Source of the DNA: Ryuthela nishihirai
Taxonomy: Eukaryota; Arthropoda; Arachnida; Araneae; Heptathelidae
Assembly (NCBI GenBank): GCA_038380435.1
Contig: JAWZYU010000030.1
Coordinates: 62,817,817-62,881,816 of the forward strand
Direction of reading: 5' to 3'
DNA: 64,000 nucleotides
Part shown: positions 1-11,700 of the stretch, piece by piece
How positions within the stretch are numbered: the first letter of the stretch is position 1
How the letters are laid out: the number at the start of each line of letters is the position of its first letter
The notes under the pieces: model-generated
What the model saw: only the letters and a program-made list of their open reading frames with translations
Database searches by the model: none
Told to the model about the DNA's origin: nothing
Program-made: the position numbers and the translations under genes

Positions 1-162
1 TCTTCCAGTGTAGATGGCTTCAGCCTTTAGTGGTGGGGGAACGGGTCTTTGCCCCATGTCTGCGATTAGGGGGCTGTTTGATATTGTCGGCATCCCTCTC
101 TCAATAAACATAGTTTCTTTAAACATCCTACTAACCATTTTCTCTCCATAGGTAGTTGGAAT

Positions 163-1225
163 GTGAAGACTCTGCACAGAGCTTTTTCTCTTGATGTCCT
201 CACACAAGAATTCCACCATTATAATTTAGATATTCTTGGCTTGCAAGAGACCAGATGGACAGATAAAGGTCAGATTCTTAAAAATAATCTTAAATTTCTC
301 TTTTCAGGGAGGGACGACAATAAGCATCACCAAGGCGTGGGTCTGCTTCTCAGCAGACACGCTAGCGATGCTCTTCTAGGATATGAGTGCATTAATGAAA
401 GGTTTCTTACAGCAAAATTTCAGACAAGCGTTAAAGACCTGAATGTTATCTGCTGTTATGCCCCCACTGAGGATGCTGATGAGGATGAGAAGGATAGGTT
501 TTATGAACAACTTCAGGATATTTTGAATTCTGTCAAGAAAGGAGATATTACCCTTGTTCTTGGTGACTTCAATGCCAAAGTTGGTACTGACTCTGACCTT
601 TGGGGAGGGGTGATTGGCCCTTTTGGTATTGGTAGCTGCAATGGCAATGGGCAACCATCTCATACAGGTAAGTAAACTCAATGGTTTCAGAATAAATAAC
701 ACATTTTACAAACACCGCGACATACATAAGTACACATGGGTTTCACCTGATGGGCTGCATAGGAATATGATTGCTGTTAATTAATATATAATCAAATGGG
801 CTAGTTCTGTTAAAAATACCAGGGCATATAGGGGAGCTGAAATTGGATCTGACCATTACCTTGTTAAAAGTGTCTTGCAACTTAAACTTAAAAAGTGTTG
901 TGCTAGGGTTAAAAAATTTGCTTTTAATACTGAAGCTCTGAAAGACCCAGTTATAGCCAAAGCTTACCATGATATGTTACTTAGTCATTATGACAGTCAT
1001 GGTATGCTTACTACTGAAGTTGAGGACGAATGGGATCATTTTAAACAGGTTTTTTTGGACACTAACAGTACTCTTTTAGGAAAAAAGGAGCAGAAGAGAC
1101 AGAATTATCTGAGTGATAAGGCACCTGAGCTTATTTCGGAAAGAAAGAACTGCAGGAATATCCTTAATCAATATCCTACTATAGAACTAATAGAAAGCAT
1201 TACAGAGAACTTAATAAACGTGTAA
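163..1225 (+). pseudogene. LINE copy 1 endonuclease region, frameshifted
   Basis: Exonuclease-endonuclease-phosphatase domain that nicks target DNA for target-primed reverse transcription. Visible motifs include LGLQETRW near the start, CYAPTE in the middle and LVLGDFNAKVG (about 568-600). The first frame runs to a stop after 675; the sequence then continues in another frame, and is open again at 875-1225 (conserved text such as SDKAPELISERKN). Compared with copy 2 on the minus strand, the break near 655-675 is a single-base insertion plus substitutions, and 773-793 is inverted, placing stops in frame. The downstream linker is out of frame with the RT. No intact endonuclease can be made from this copy. 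Confidence 0.85.
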
Positions 1226-1266
1226 AAGATCAGTTAGCTGCTGATAAGAATCTTTGGCTTGATGGT

Positions 1267-3018
1267 TTGGCTGACAAAGCCGAGGAAGCAGTTAGACAGC
1301 ACAACAGCAGAGAGCTGTACCAGATAGTTAATGTTTTGTGTGGTAGAAAACGGACAGGTATACAGGGATTGAAGGATAAACAAGGTAAGGTTATAGAAGG
1401 CGAGGATTCTGTCATGGCTAGGTGGGCTGAGCATTTCAGTGATATTCTAAACAATGCGGTTAGTTCTATTCCCATTGTTTGCAATGTTGATAGATGCATT
1501 GGTGGCTTTAATGTTGGCCCTATAACACAATCTGAAGTTATTTTGGCCATTTCTAAACTTAAACTTCATAAATCGCAAGGAGTAGATGAAATTACTACAG
1601 AAATGCTTAGAGCTGGAAATGTTTCGGTTACCACTTGGATGACTGAAATTCTGAATATCTTTTATGATAAAGGCATGGTTCCTAAGGATTTTACCAGAGC
1701 TATTATTATCCCTATTTTCAAAAAAGGTGATCGCAGTTCTTATGATAACTATAGGGGTATCAGCCTACTCTCTGTTCCAGGTAAAATTCTTTCCATGATT
1801 GCGCTTAATAGAATTAAGAATCTGGTTGACAGTCAATTGCGTGATGAGCAATGTGGATTCAGAAGTGGTAGGGGATGTGTGGATCAGATATTTTTACTTA
1901 GGCAGATTCTTGAGAAATGTTTAGAGTTTCAGAAACCTGTGGTTGCTAGCTTTGTTGATTTCAAAAAGGCTTCCGACTCTGTTGATCGTCATAATTTGTG
2001 GTTGATTGTGAGATCATATGGCATACCAGACAAGTTAGTTAACATAATGAAAGCTCTCTATAATAACACTGAGTCGCGTGTGAGAGTTGGTAAGGCTTGT
2101 AGTAATTGGTTTAGCATTACTTCTGGTGTTCGACAAGGGTGCATTTTGTCTCCTTTTCTCTGTAGTTTGGTTATTGATTATGTTATGCGAAATTCACTTC
2201 AAGGGAAAGATTTTGGGGCTGGAGATATGAAAATCTCTGATTTAGATTATGCTGATGATTTAGCCCTTTTGGCAAATGATGCTGATGAGATGAACTCTTT
2301 CATTCGAGCTGTTGATGAGACTGGTAGTAGAGTAGGTTTGGTTATAAACAGAGAGAAAACTAAAGTGATGAAAATTTGTCAGGCAGTCTGTGATTCAGTT
2401 AATCTGAACGGTTGCAGTCTTGAGCAGGTGTCACAGTTTAATTATCTTGGGAGTTATGTAGCAGATAATGGTGATGTGCGGCATGAGATTAACAGACGAA
2501 TAGGGATTGCTGCTGGGACTTTTAAGAATCTATGGAGAGTGTGGAGAAATAGGCGTATACACCTAAAGACTAAAATTAGGCTGTATAATAGTTTGGTTCT
2601 TTCTAGGGTTAGTTATGGTAGTGAAACTTGGACACTTTGTAAACAAGATAACAGGAAATTAGATGCTTTTGATTCCAGATGCTTACGCAGTATCTTGGGC
2701 ATTAGGTGGTTCAACTTTGTAACTAATGATGAGGTTAGGCAAAGGAGTTTGCAACCTCCTTTAAGCAGCATATTGTGCAGAGAGAGACTCCGTTGGCTTG
2801 GCCATGTTGCCCATATGAATAATTATAGATTGGCAAATAGGGTTATGAACAGTGTGCCTAAAGGCCTCAGAAAGAAGGGGAGACCTAGGATGCGGTGGGC
2901 TGACAATGTCAAACAGGACCTTGTTATAATTGGTGTGCAGTGGCCAGATGCAGTAGATGTAGCTCAGGATAGACTTGCTTGGAGAACTAAATTGCACATT
3001 CTGGTTGGACCTCCCTAG
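1267..3018 (+). CDS. LINE copy 1 reverse transcriptase (open, 583 codons)
   Basis: Reverse transcriptase of the RTE-type LINE. Fingers region IPIFKKGDRSSYDNYRGISL lies around residue 150, the palm motif with VDFKKASDSVDR around residue 235, GVRQGCILSPFL around residue 290, the catalytic YADD at residues 328-331, and a conserved C-terminal segment (LGHVAHM, GRPRMRWADNVKQDL) ending VGPP. In the first catalytic motif copies 2 and 4 read FKKAF where this copy has FKKAS, so activity is doubtful. The frame begins at an internal Met: the element's polyprotein should start further upstream, but frameshifts separate the two halves. The stop lies about 15 bp before the GATGAT tail. Confidence 0.88.
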   Translation: MADKAEEAVRQHNSRELYQIVNVLCGRKRTGIQGLKDKQGKVIEGEDSVMARWAEHFSDILNNAVSSIPIVCNVDRCIGGFNVGPITQSEVILAISKLKLHKSQGVDEITTEMLRAGNVSVTTWMTEILNIFYDKGMVPKDFTRAIIIPIFKKGDRSSYDNYRGISLLSVPGKILSMIALNRIKNLVDSQLRDEQCGFRSGRGCVDQIFLLRQILEKCLEFQKPVVASFVDFKKASDSVDRHNLWLIVRSYGIPDKLVNIMKALYNNTESRVRVGKACSNWFSITSGVRQGCILSPFLCSLVIDYVMRNSLQGKDFGAGDMKISDLDYADDLALLANDADEMNSFIRAVDETGSRVGLVINREKTKVMKICQAVCDSVNLNGCSLEQVSQFNYLGSYVADNGDVRHEINRRIGIAAGTFKNLWRVWRNRRIHLKTKIRLYNSLVLSRVSYGSETWTLCKQDNRKLDAFDSRCLRSILGIRWFNFVTNDEVRQRSLQPPLSSILCRERLRWLGHVAHMNNYRLANRVMNSVPKGLRKKGRPRMRWADNVKQDLVIIGVQWPDAVDVAQDRLAWRTKLHILVGPP

Positions 3019-3109
3019 CCCATGGCTGCTTGAGGATGATGATGATGATGAAAACTTCATAAGCATTACACGTAACAATAATAAAGTGAAACAACAGTAT
3101 ATTAAAAAA

Positions 3110-4000
3110 AAACTATTATATACCAAATATAATTCCGTAAAAATTCAACCCACCCCAGGACATTATAAAAAATCTGTATTCAACTCACATTTCCTTGACT
3201 ACTGTTCCACTAGAAAAGCGTTAAATATAGAATTAAATTATGTATACAAAATAGGAATACAAGCAGGTTACCATAAAAAATATCTGGAAAGAATTGAGAA
3301 AAAAAAATATACTGTGCTAATTCACAAATTAAACCAGCTCAAATACCGCATTTGAATGTAAAATATACAATAGACTTTCCTTACCTTCCTTACCTCTTGG
3401 ATATATGCCAAAATATTAAACAAATATGACATAAGATTATCATTGAAAATAATAAGTAACGTTAAAACATTTGTAATTAATGATAGAGATAAGATTGTAT
3501 CTACAGGGGGGATGTATTTAATCAAAATTGAAAATGAAAATAATGAAATAGTTGACAATATAAAATACATTGGAAAGACATATCGACAAGTGGCAGCATG
3601 AGTAGCAGAGCATCAATACGATTTAACAAACCTGTTAAGTAAAACAGCATTAATGCACAATGTTTTACGAACAGATTTGCATATTTATACACTGAAACCT
3701 AACTGCAGCTCCACAAACAAAATCTCAATTAAACTATATGGAAAACCTAATCATTAATTTAACCAGAATAAGCTATGTGACACTGATATTAAACCTTTAC
3801 TAGTTGCCTGGAAATTAATTACAAACCATTTAACAGGATATGCACTGGGTGCCTGCTAGAGGGACTGACTTATAAAGTTCAGTGACAAGGATGAAGAGAG
3901 CACACTGCCTGAGGAAGCTATGAGTGAAATGCATGCAGCAGCAATCTTCTGTTTTTATGTTCGATTTTGATGTTTTTCATGTTGAATACTGAGATGTAAA
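3110..4000 (+). mobile_element. Penelope-like retroelement remnant (RT end plus GIY-YIG endonuclease)
   Basis: Conceptual translation gives the post-RT linker of a Penelope-like element (around 3140-3355, with HYKKSVFNSHFLDYCSTRKA), a second stretch from about 3400, then a GIY-YIG nuclease core: GMYLIKI near 3509 and KYIGKTYRQ near 3565, followed by VAEHQYDL. The arginine expected in the nuclease helix falls in a TGA/TAG-disrupted stretch near 3598. The frame is broken at least twice. The sequence after 3890 (CTGAGGAAG followed by AGTGAAATGCATG) resembles the 3' region of Penelope-like elements. The 5' RT core is absent; LINE copy 1 abuts it, so the LINE may have inserted into it. Confidence 0.65.
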
Positions 4001-5613
4001 GTTTCAGTTTCTCTTTAGTTATTTTATGTGGGTGTGTTAAAAAAAAGTCATCAGAGGCAACCCCATGGTTGGAGAAGAGGAGAGGTGACAAAGTACCACA
4101 GAAGTAACTGCACATGCAACAATAGTGCTGAGTCATTAAAAGAGTGTAATCAGGACTGGTATCTGAAAACGAAAATAGACCACAAGAACCATCAGTATTG
4201 TGTCAAAAAATCAGTGCATCAGCCTGTGATATTCCAAGCTTCAACATCAACTTGGATAACATAATATGAACCATCTCTCCAAGGACTTATCAATGACTTG
4301 GATAAAGTGGTAAAATATTCTCCCCTCTTACCACTTCAATAATAACTGTAAAGTGTATTCAATCATGAAATAATTAACTGTCTCCTATCTCATGAGTATG
4401 AGAATTCAGGTTGAGTAATTTTAAAAAATTAAAAATTGTAAGGGTTATATAAAATTAAAAATTTAAAGGGTTTATAGCCTAAGACTTAGATATAATTGCA
4501 ATGAGTATGTGTAACAACCAAATGTAAGTCATTCATTATGTTTCAATTTCTACTTACCAATATTTGAATACATAAAAATAATGTTTTCTCAATGTGAACA
4601 CGACATATTCTTACAAAAAACAACAACAGTACAATCACTAATTATTTATATAAATATCAAAATTTAATGGGTTTTTGAAATGGAAAAATGAAAGTAGTTT
4701 TAAATACAAACTTGAATTCTATAATAGACTTGAAGTTTTAAAAACCCTTTGAAATGAAAAATTTGGACTTTTTGTTCACTTAAACAAAAGCAAGAATATC
4801 ATATAATTAAACTGAAATTTGCTTTAGTTTCTCTTTTATGTTTTTTTAAATGTACCAATTTTCATAAAAAAATTGAATATAGTTGGGTAAATAAATACTC
4901 TTCAACAAAAACTATAGAATTCATATTTTGAGTGAAAAGCACATTTTAAATTATTTTAAAACAGTAAATCTGTAAATTTTTAATAGCTTTGTATTTCTGA
5001 TAAAAATATTTTAGAATAAAATTAATTATAAAGTGTCCAATCCCCTTTTTAAGATTAAAATAATTTTTGTAGAATGCAGAAACTTACATTTAAATAAAAG
5101 TTTATGTATCAGTATGTATTATGTAAAGACAATATAGACTCATCTTCAATTTGTATTCTGTGACAGAAAGTGAACAAAATTCTGTCTAAATATTAACCTT
5201 TTTTTTTTGGAACTTAATACCATTAATATTGCAATGCATATTTAAACTATCAGATAACCAATTACTTATAGGCTGATTTAATAAACATAATAATACAACA
5301 GATTATTAACCTAAAGCATTGGAAACTGATTACTGGATTTTTAATACTAACTACAAGTGAACCTGCAACATTTTTATTACATGCTTGCCTACCATGTTTT
5401 TTTCAATGTTGTTTAGTTCATAATTAATTGCTTTTTCCTTTCCTATGTAATATGAACAATTTCATTCATTAGTTGTTTCATAATAAGGCTCAGAAGTTTA
5501 ATTACTCTATTAAAGAAAAAAAAAAACTTAGCCCTCTAAGGGTTAAAGATTAGCATTTCAGATGCATGAAAAATTTACTCAGTTATTACAGAGATAATTA
5601 CACTGAAATCCAC
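4001..5613. other. AT-rich spacer and probable LZTFL1 3' UTR; no gene seen
   Basis: Very AT-rich, with poly-A/T runs and no convincing coding frame (short open stretches such as 4028-4264 have no recognisable motif). The right end should hold the LZTFL1 3' untranslated region: an AATAAA on the minus strand at 5373-5378 lies about 240 bp past the stop codon and is a possible polyadenylation signal. A piggyBac-like GGGTTAA terminus occurs near 5540. Confidence 0.4.
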
Positions 5614-5721
5614 TTACTGACTGAGTTTCTTTCTCAGCATTTTTATTTGATCATTCTTGGCTGACAACATCTGTTTCATATTGTAGTAAGCAGCAGTCTG
5701 ACTAAACTTACGTTCTAGTTC
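5614..5721 (-). CDS. LZTFL1: LZTFL1 exon 9 (last coding exon)
   Basis: Begins after a TTTTGCAG acceptor and encodes 35 residues, starting ELERKFSQTAAYYNMKQM and ending KKLSQ, then TAA (5614-5616). This is the most conserved part of the protein's C-terminus. The TAA is embedded in GTAAGTG, a perfect donor sequence, so an alternative splice to a further exon adding a short tail (YEPED in vertebrates) is possible; I found no convincing exon for it. Confidence 0.9.
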   Translation of the reverse strand, partial: ELERKFSQTAAYYNMKQMLSAKNDQIKMLRKKLSQ

Positions 5722-8700
5722 CTGCAAAATAAGAATTGCATGTCAAGGTCTATAAAAAATAAATAAATACCTCCCTGAAGCAGCCATTTGCCACAGAACT
5801 TGTCAAAAATTTATGAGCATGGAAAAAGCAAGATTCAGTTGGTGGTGTGAGAGTGAAGCTAAAAATATTTAAACCTTTTCATTATATTTTCAATGCACTG
5901 CAGTCTAGAGATGAAAAATTAAAACAATATTTTAATGGTATGTAAATTAAAATAATAGGTATACATGAAAAGATTATAAATTTTTAATATGAAATGGTTT
6001 TATGATTCTTTCTTTCTAACACTCATCATACTGATTATCAACTCAGTGACTAGTATTTGGCAATAAAGCATATGATTTAGGTTAGAAGTACACTAATAAT
6101 AAAATTATTTATTTTACATAATTGTGTAAAGTATGTCACATTTGTTTACAAATTTTGAATATTCCAAAATATTCTACACAATTCCCCCAAATATTCTACA
6201 ATAATTATTCAGTTAAAATTAAAATTTGCAGAAGAGGTAAACTTCTCTGTAATAATAATCAACTTTTATAACTTGTAGATGCTTGAGGATGTATGTCTGC
6301 CTAAGCATAAAAGTTAATATTTCTTAGAATTTTATTAAACCATATCAGTTGGCTTTAAACATTATAATAAAGCACAATTCTATAAATACTGCAAGCTGTA
6401 TAAAACTATGACCAAATCTATTGGCACAACACTGCAATCAATGAAACCATTCTTGGTAACAGGATATATATACACAGTCTTATCAGAATAATATGACCAT
6501 CCACGGAATCGCAGGGTACTCGAACAGGCGAGTCACAGAGTGCACATGACAAGGTCGACCACACGGAGATATAAGCGGCCACCAAAACAGATGAGTCATA
6601 GTGCGTAACGTGAGCACATTGGGCAGAGGTATTGATTTGACGGATGTTCAAAAAGAAATGATTGGCTACTGTGCCAAGGGTGGAAGCATCTCGGAAACAG
6701 CAGACTTCGTGGGCTGTTCGCGAAGTACTGTAATAAGTGTGTACCAAGAATGGACTGCTGGCACAATGAGTACCTCCAGACGTTATAACTGTGGAGCCCC
6801 AAAGGCCATCGACTCCAGAGGAGAATGTCACCTCCGTCGACTGGTAAAGGGCAATCGATGCACAACAGTGCAGCAATTGACCACTCGAATGAATGCTGGG
6901 GCACCCAGGTACGGGTCCCTGTTACGAACCCTGTTATGCATGGGTCTCTGGAGTCAATATTGCGTAAAGACGCCCATGTTAACCAAGGTCCATCGGCAAC
7001 GATGCTTGCAGTTCACATGGGACTAGTCATTGGACAGTGGGAGAGTGGAAAAAGGTTGCCTTCTCTGACGAACTGAGGTTTCTACTCCACAGAAGTGATG
7101 GAATGTCAGACACGAGAACCAACACCCAGACATGCTTGTCAATCAAGTACAGGCTGGCGGTGGCAGTGTGCATGTCTGGGGGATGTTTTTCTGGTATGAC
7201 CTGGGACCGCTGGTACCACTGGATGGGTACCTGAATGCCAATGGCTACTTGTCCATCCTCACTGACCACATGCATCCCTTCATGTTGGACATTTACTCTG
7301 GTGGTGATGGTGTCTACCAACAGGACAATGCACCCTGCCATGTCACTAAGGTGGTGCGTGACTGATTCCAGGAACACGACAGCGGTGTCTCCGTTCTCTC
7401 TTGCTGAGCAAAATCGCCTGACCTCAATCCCATAGAGCACTTGTGGGACCATTTGGATCAACAAGTTTGGCATGCGGACCCACAACCACGGCATCTCCGG
7501 AACCTCCATGCTCTGCTGGAGTCCAAATGGGCACGTGTGCCTCTGGCAACCTTCCAGGGCCTCACTGAGTCCATGCCACACTGTCTCGCCGCTCTCATCC
7601 GAGCCAAGGGTGGTTATTCCCATTATTAGGTAGGTGGTCATATTATTCTGATATGACTGTGTATAATCAATATAGGTGTAAGACATATGTTTACTGCCAG
7701 ACATATTAACCATTAATGGCACTTCTTATCCATCATAATTGTTTCATGTCACAATTTCTATCTGCAAAGTGATATTACAGAAACTTGAAATATTTATCTG
7801 CTACTTATACTTTGAAAAGATATAATGTGTGATAGATAGATATAACATAGAGAGATGTTAATGCTTTGGGCAAAAAGTTTGAACAGTCCTAGCTGCATTA
7901 AAGTCAGTCTGTACTATATTGTGGCATTAATGTTGGCCAAAAGAAAAAGCTATTAGTTAAAAAAGTGCATTTACCTTGTTGTGCTTTAAGTTGCTAGTAA
8001 ACAGTTGCACATAATATAAAAACATTATGAAAAATTAGAGTAAAACTTCACAATCATTCCTTCCTCTCACAGATGAAGAGCAATGCAAACTAAATGGAGA
8101 GAGGACTTATGCATATAACCATGCATGCACTAAGAAAATGTTACAAGCACCTAAACCTGTGGACTATGCTTTTACTTTTTTTTTTCGAGAATGCTCAGGT
8201 CCCTTTTTGAGTAAAACTGCTGTGAAAATTTTAATTTTCATTTGATATTTTATCATGTTAATTGTTGACACAACTGAAGGACTCAAGTTCCACCATCTTA
8301 CTGTTGTACAGCCAGCACTTACACTGCAAATGCACTGCCCAGACTAGCATTTTGTCCAACTACCCAGGCATAACTGCAGACATTATCTTCACGTTTGAAT
8401 ACCCTATCAAGCAGTGGGTTAATCAAGTCAATAAGCAGACTGTAGGTAGATATACAGATTGATTTGAGTATAGCTAGGACTATTCAAATTGTTCTAAAGA
8501 GGAATCAACTTCATAGATTATTTTTCAGTTTCCTTAAGGCTCCCTAGTAGATTAAAAGAATTATGATGGATGAGAAAATTTCTTGTTAAATTTTCATGCC
8601 CTTAATGATTTTGCATGTCTAGCAATTGAGCCATATCCCCATTATCCTATGACCAAGAATTGTTCAGTCATTATTTAAGCAGATCTAGAAAAGAAAATAA

Positions 8701-11700
8701 AGGTAGGGGCAAAATTGAGCCAGAACTCCAATCCATACGATATTTTTACCCAATGGTTTAGTGGTCTTCAAAGAAATATTTGAAAATAAGGTGTAATATA
8801 AATATATTTATTTTTCCCCCTCTGTTACTAGCATTCTCAAATGGGAAAGGAAGCATGCCCCCACCAGTACCAGCCCAATTTACAGTGCTGTGCTAAAATA
8901 AATTCAGTTACATAACCATTTTTCAGTTATATACTGAAATATCAGTTATAAATAATTTTGGTACATAACTGATGATATAACAGTTATATTTATATTATAA
9001 TGTTATTGCCTCTCATGGTGGCTACACAAGATACTGATTTGTTTGTATTCCACAAATCTAACCAAGTTGTATTTTTAATTGCTTGTATCTATCGGACTAG
9101 TATGTAACTGAATTTTGGTATATAACTGATGTTATAAATTATATTATAAATATAATATTTAATATTAATATATTATTATATTTAATCATGTATTTTTAAT
9201 TGCTTGGGACTTGGTTCAGACTATGATATAAACTTGAAAAAGAACTAACTTATTTCATTGCAATTAATACACAAATTTGAGTTGGGTTGTTTTATCTCTG
9301 AGCAGCACTTTTTTTTTGCACACAATGGTCTAAAGGCCAGGTCGCAAGGACCCAGAGATCTCAGAGAAGGTTGGGGGATGGGACACACTGGAACAGCTGT
9401 TGGGAGATATATGGTAGCCTCCCATCAAGGCCATCCAGCATGTTCTTTAATATGGTGTAGTTTTCAGGGTGGCTCTCCCACACAGGGGCCAAGGCTTAAC
9501 ATCCCATGTGATGGACGATGGACTTTCCAAGCCCATCGATGTCCTTTACTGGCCATGGGCAGAGTGGGGAGTTTTGTGGAGATAAATCTCAATGTTGACA
9601 CAGCTGGGATTCAAACCTGGCTTTCAGCTGGGAACTGCAGATTAGGAGCTTGGCATAGTACTGACTGAGCCACCCCACCCCCACAAATTTTTGTATAATG
9701 AATAGTAATCGATTAATTAGTAGTTCTTAAGTCTAATAAAAATTATGCTTTATTTAGGTGGATGATAAAATGCAAACCATCTTACATATTTAATTACTTG
9801 GCTTTACTTGCTATAAATCATTAATTTCACCTGCTAATATTAACCTGATATAAATGAATTTTAGATAGTAATATTATTACTTAAGCAATCTCAGAAGTGG
9901 AATTAGAAGCCCCTAAAATATACCTTTTCTGCCAGTTCCAGGTGGGCCTGAACTTCCAGCAAATGCTGTTTCGTTTCAGTTAGATCACTCTCAAGTGTTT
10001 GCTGTGTGACAGCATTATGACGCATTGTCTACAAGAGAGAGAGATTTCCTTATTAAATTAACTAAAATACACAAGGCAATAACAAAAATAAACTACAAAG
10101 CACATTTTACACAGTTGAACAGGTTTCTATTGATGCAATTTATACTTTAACTAGGATTTTAAGGAACACACAACTTTTTTACATGCAAGAGAGTCGTGTT
10201 GGGTCACTCCCAATTACATTTTTTTTTATGCAATGCCATCCCAAGCTGCTATTACTGACAGCCTCATATGAAGGTCTTCTCCCATGTTCTGTTCTCAAGG
10301 CTACAAAACTAAATGCCTGATAAGGCAGAGAACAGTCTCAGAAATCCCATCTTTAACCATTTTTCTACTAAGAAAAAGATGTGGATATGCAAAAAATGTC
10401 TCAAAACAAATGAATGTATCTTCAAACATCAGGTTATGTATTTGATATACTATATCAAATGACTCATCAGTGCTGACAAGAAATCTAAAAATTTCCACAA
10501 GCTTATTCAGCAACAAAATCACTGAAAAAAAAATTCAACATTTAAACTTGATCTACTGTCACAATAAAATACATGCATTAGCACTATTTTAAAAAATACC
10601 ATAATTTTTATTTTCTGTCTTGAATTATTTATGGCTATACCATCCAGTAAAAATTGGTACAATGAGATCACTATTCCTAATTGCAGCATTTAACAAGCAG
10701 CATTTAACAAGTTTCACCTACTGATAATTGCAGCATTTAACAAGTTTCACCTACTGCATTATTATTTATTTAACCAATTGCAGCATTTAACAAGTTTCAC
10801 CTACTGATACCAGGCATTTGTTAAAATGAATATCATATTACAAATATAATTTATTGTGTGAGTTCTTGGAAAAATAAGGATAACTTTCTTACTTTTTACA
10901 AAACAGCATGTACTGCATTTTCAGTTTTTTTTTTCATTTTAGTTATCCAACTAGAGTTGCATTATCAAATAAACTGCTGGCCATTAAAATTTCAACACCA
11001 GGAAGAACTCATCAGATTATCCCAAAATATGCGAGATGGGTAGCCCATGGGAGAACATGCAAATGATTCAAAGTGAAGCACATATACACATCACGTGTGA
11101 CAGTAATGCACCCTGGAAGTGGTAAAAGAGATTACAGAGAGTCTGTGTAAAGCACTGGAATTGTGTTTGCTAACAGTTCTCGTGCACTAAAGAATCAAAT
11201 ATGCCCTGTCGAAGAATACGGCATCCATATGAACAGGTTTCCAACTTTGATCGAGGGAGAATTGTGGGATTACGCAAAGGCAGATTATTATACCAAGACA
11301 TTTGTGCTTGTGTTGGATGGAATGCTGCCACAGCGATGAGAATATGGCATCAGTGGGTAGAGGAGGAATAAACTCACCGACATGAGGGATCTCAACAGCC
11401 CTGTCACACAAACGGATGAGAGGACACACATCTTGTGTGCATGGCTTTGAATGATTGTACAGCCACATCAAACACCTTAGCTCAACAGTTAGGGTGTGTT
11501 GCACATCAACCAGTGTCTGCAAGTACGGTTCATGTCATCTGTAGCATTGGGGCATCTTTGCTAGGTGGCCATTGCTTTGGCTATCACTGACTCTACAACA
11601 CAGGCATATGTTACTGCAATGGTGCCAAGAACATCGTGCATGGATGTGCGAATGGCATCACATTGTCGTTTCAGACAAATCCAGCTTCAGTATTCAGCAC

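Larger units (their letters stand above)
1..3051 (+). mobile_element. RTE-type LINE, copy 1 (nearly full-length, decayed)
   Basis: Non-LTR retrotransposon with an apurinic-type endonuclease followed by reverse transcriptase, ending in a (GATGAT) tail at about 3035-3051. The EN-RT order, the short 3' end and the trinucleotide tail fit the RTE/BovB group. The part after the 5' UTR is present; comparison with copies at 15888-19482 and 46076-48688 shows the 5' UTR extends about 500 bp beyond this window's left edge. The endonuclease half is broken by small indels and a micro-inversion at 773-793, while the RT half is open. It is inserted directly beside Penelope-like sequence. Confidence 0.9.

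Noticed and set aside
2761..3126. Serine-rich minus-strand open frame
   Set aside because: The serine run is the antisense reading of the GATGAT tail of LINE copy 1.
7027..7722. 231-codon minus-strand open frame
   Set aside because: Antisense shadow of the Tc1-like transposase in element A, whose catalytic motifs are on the plus strand.
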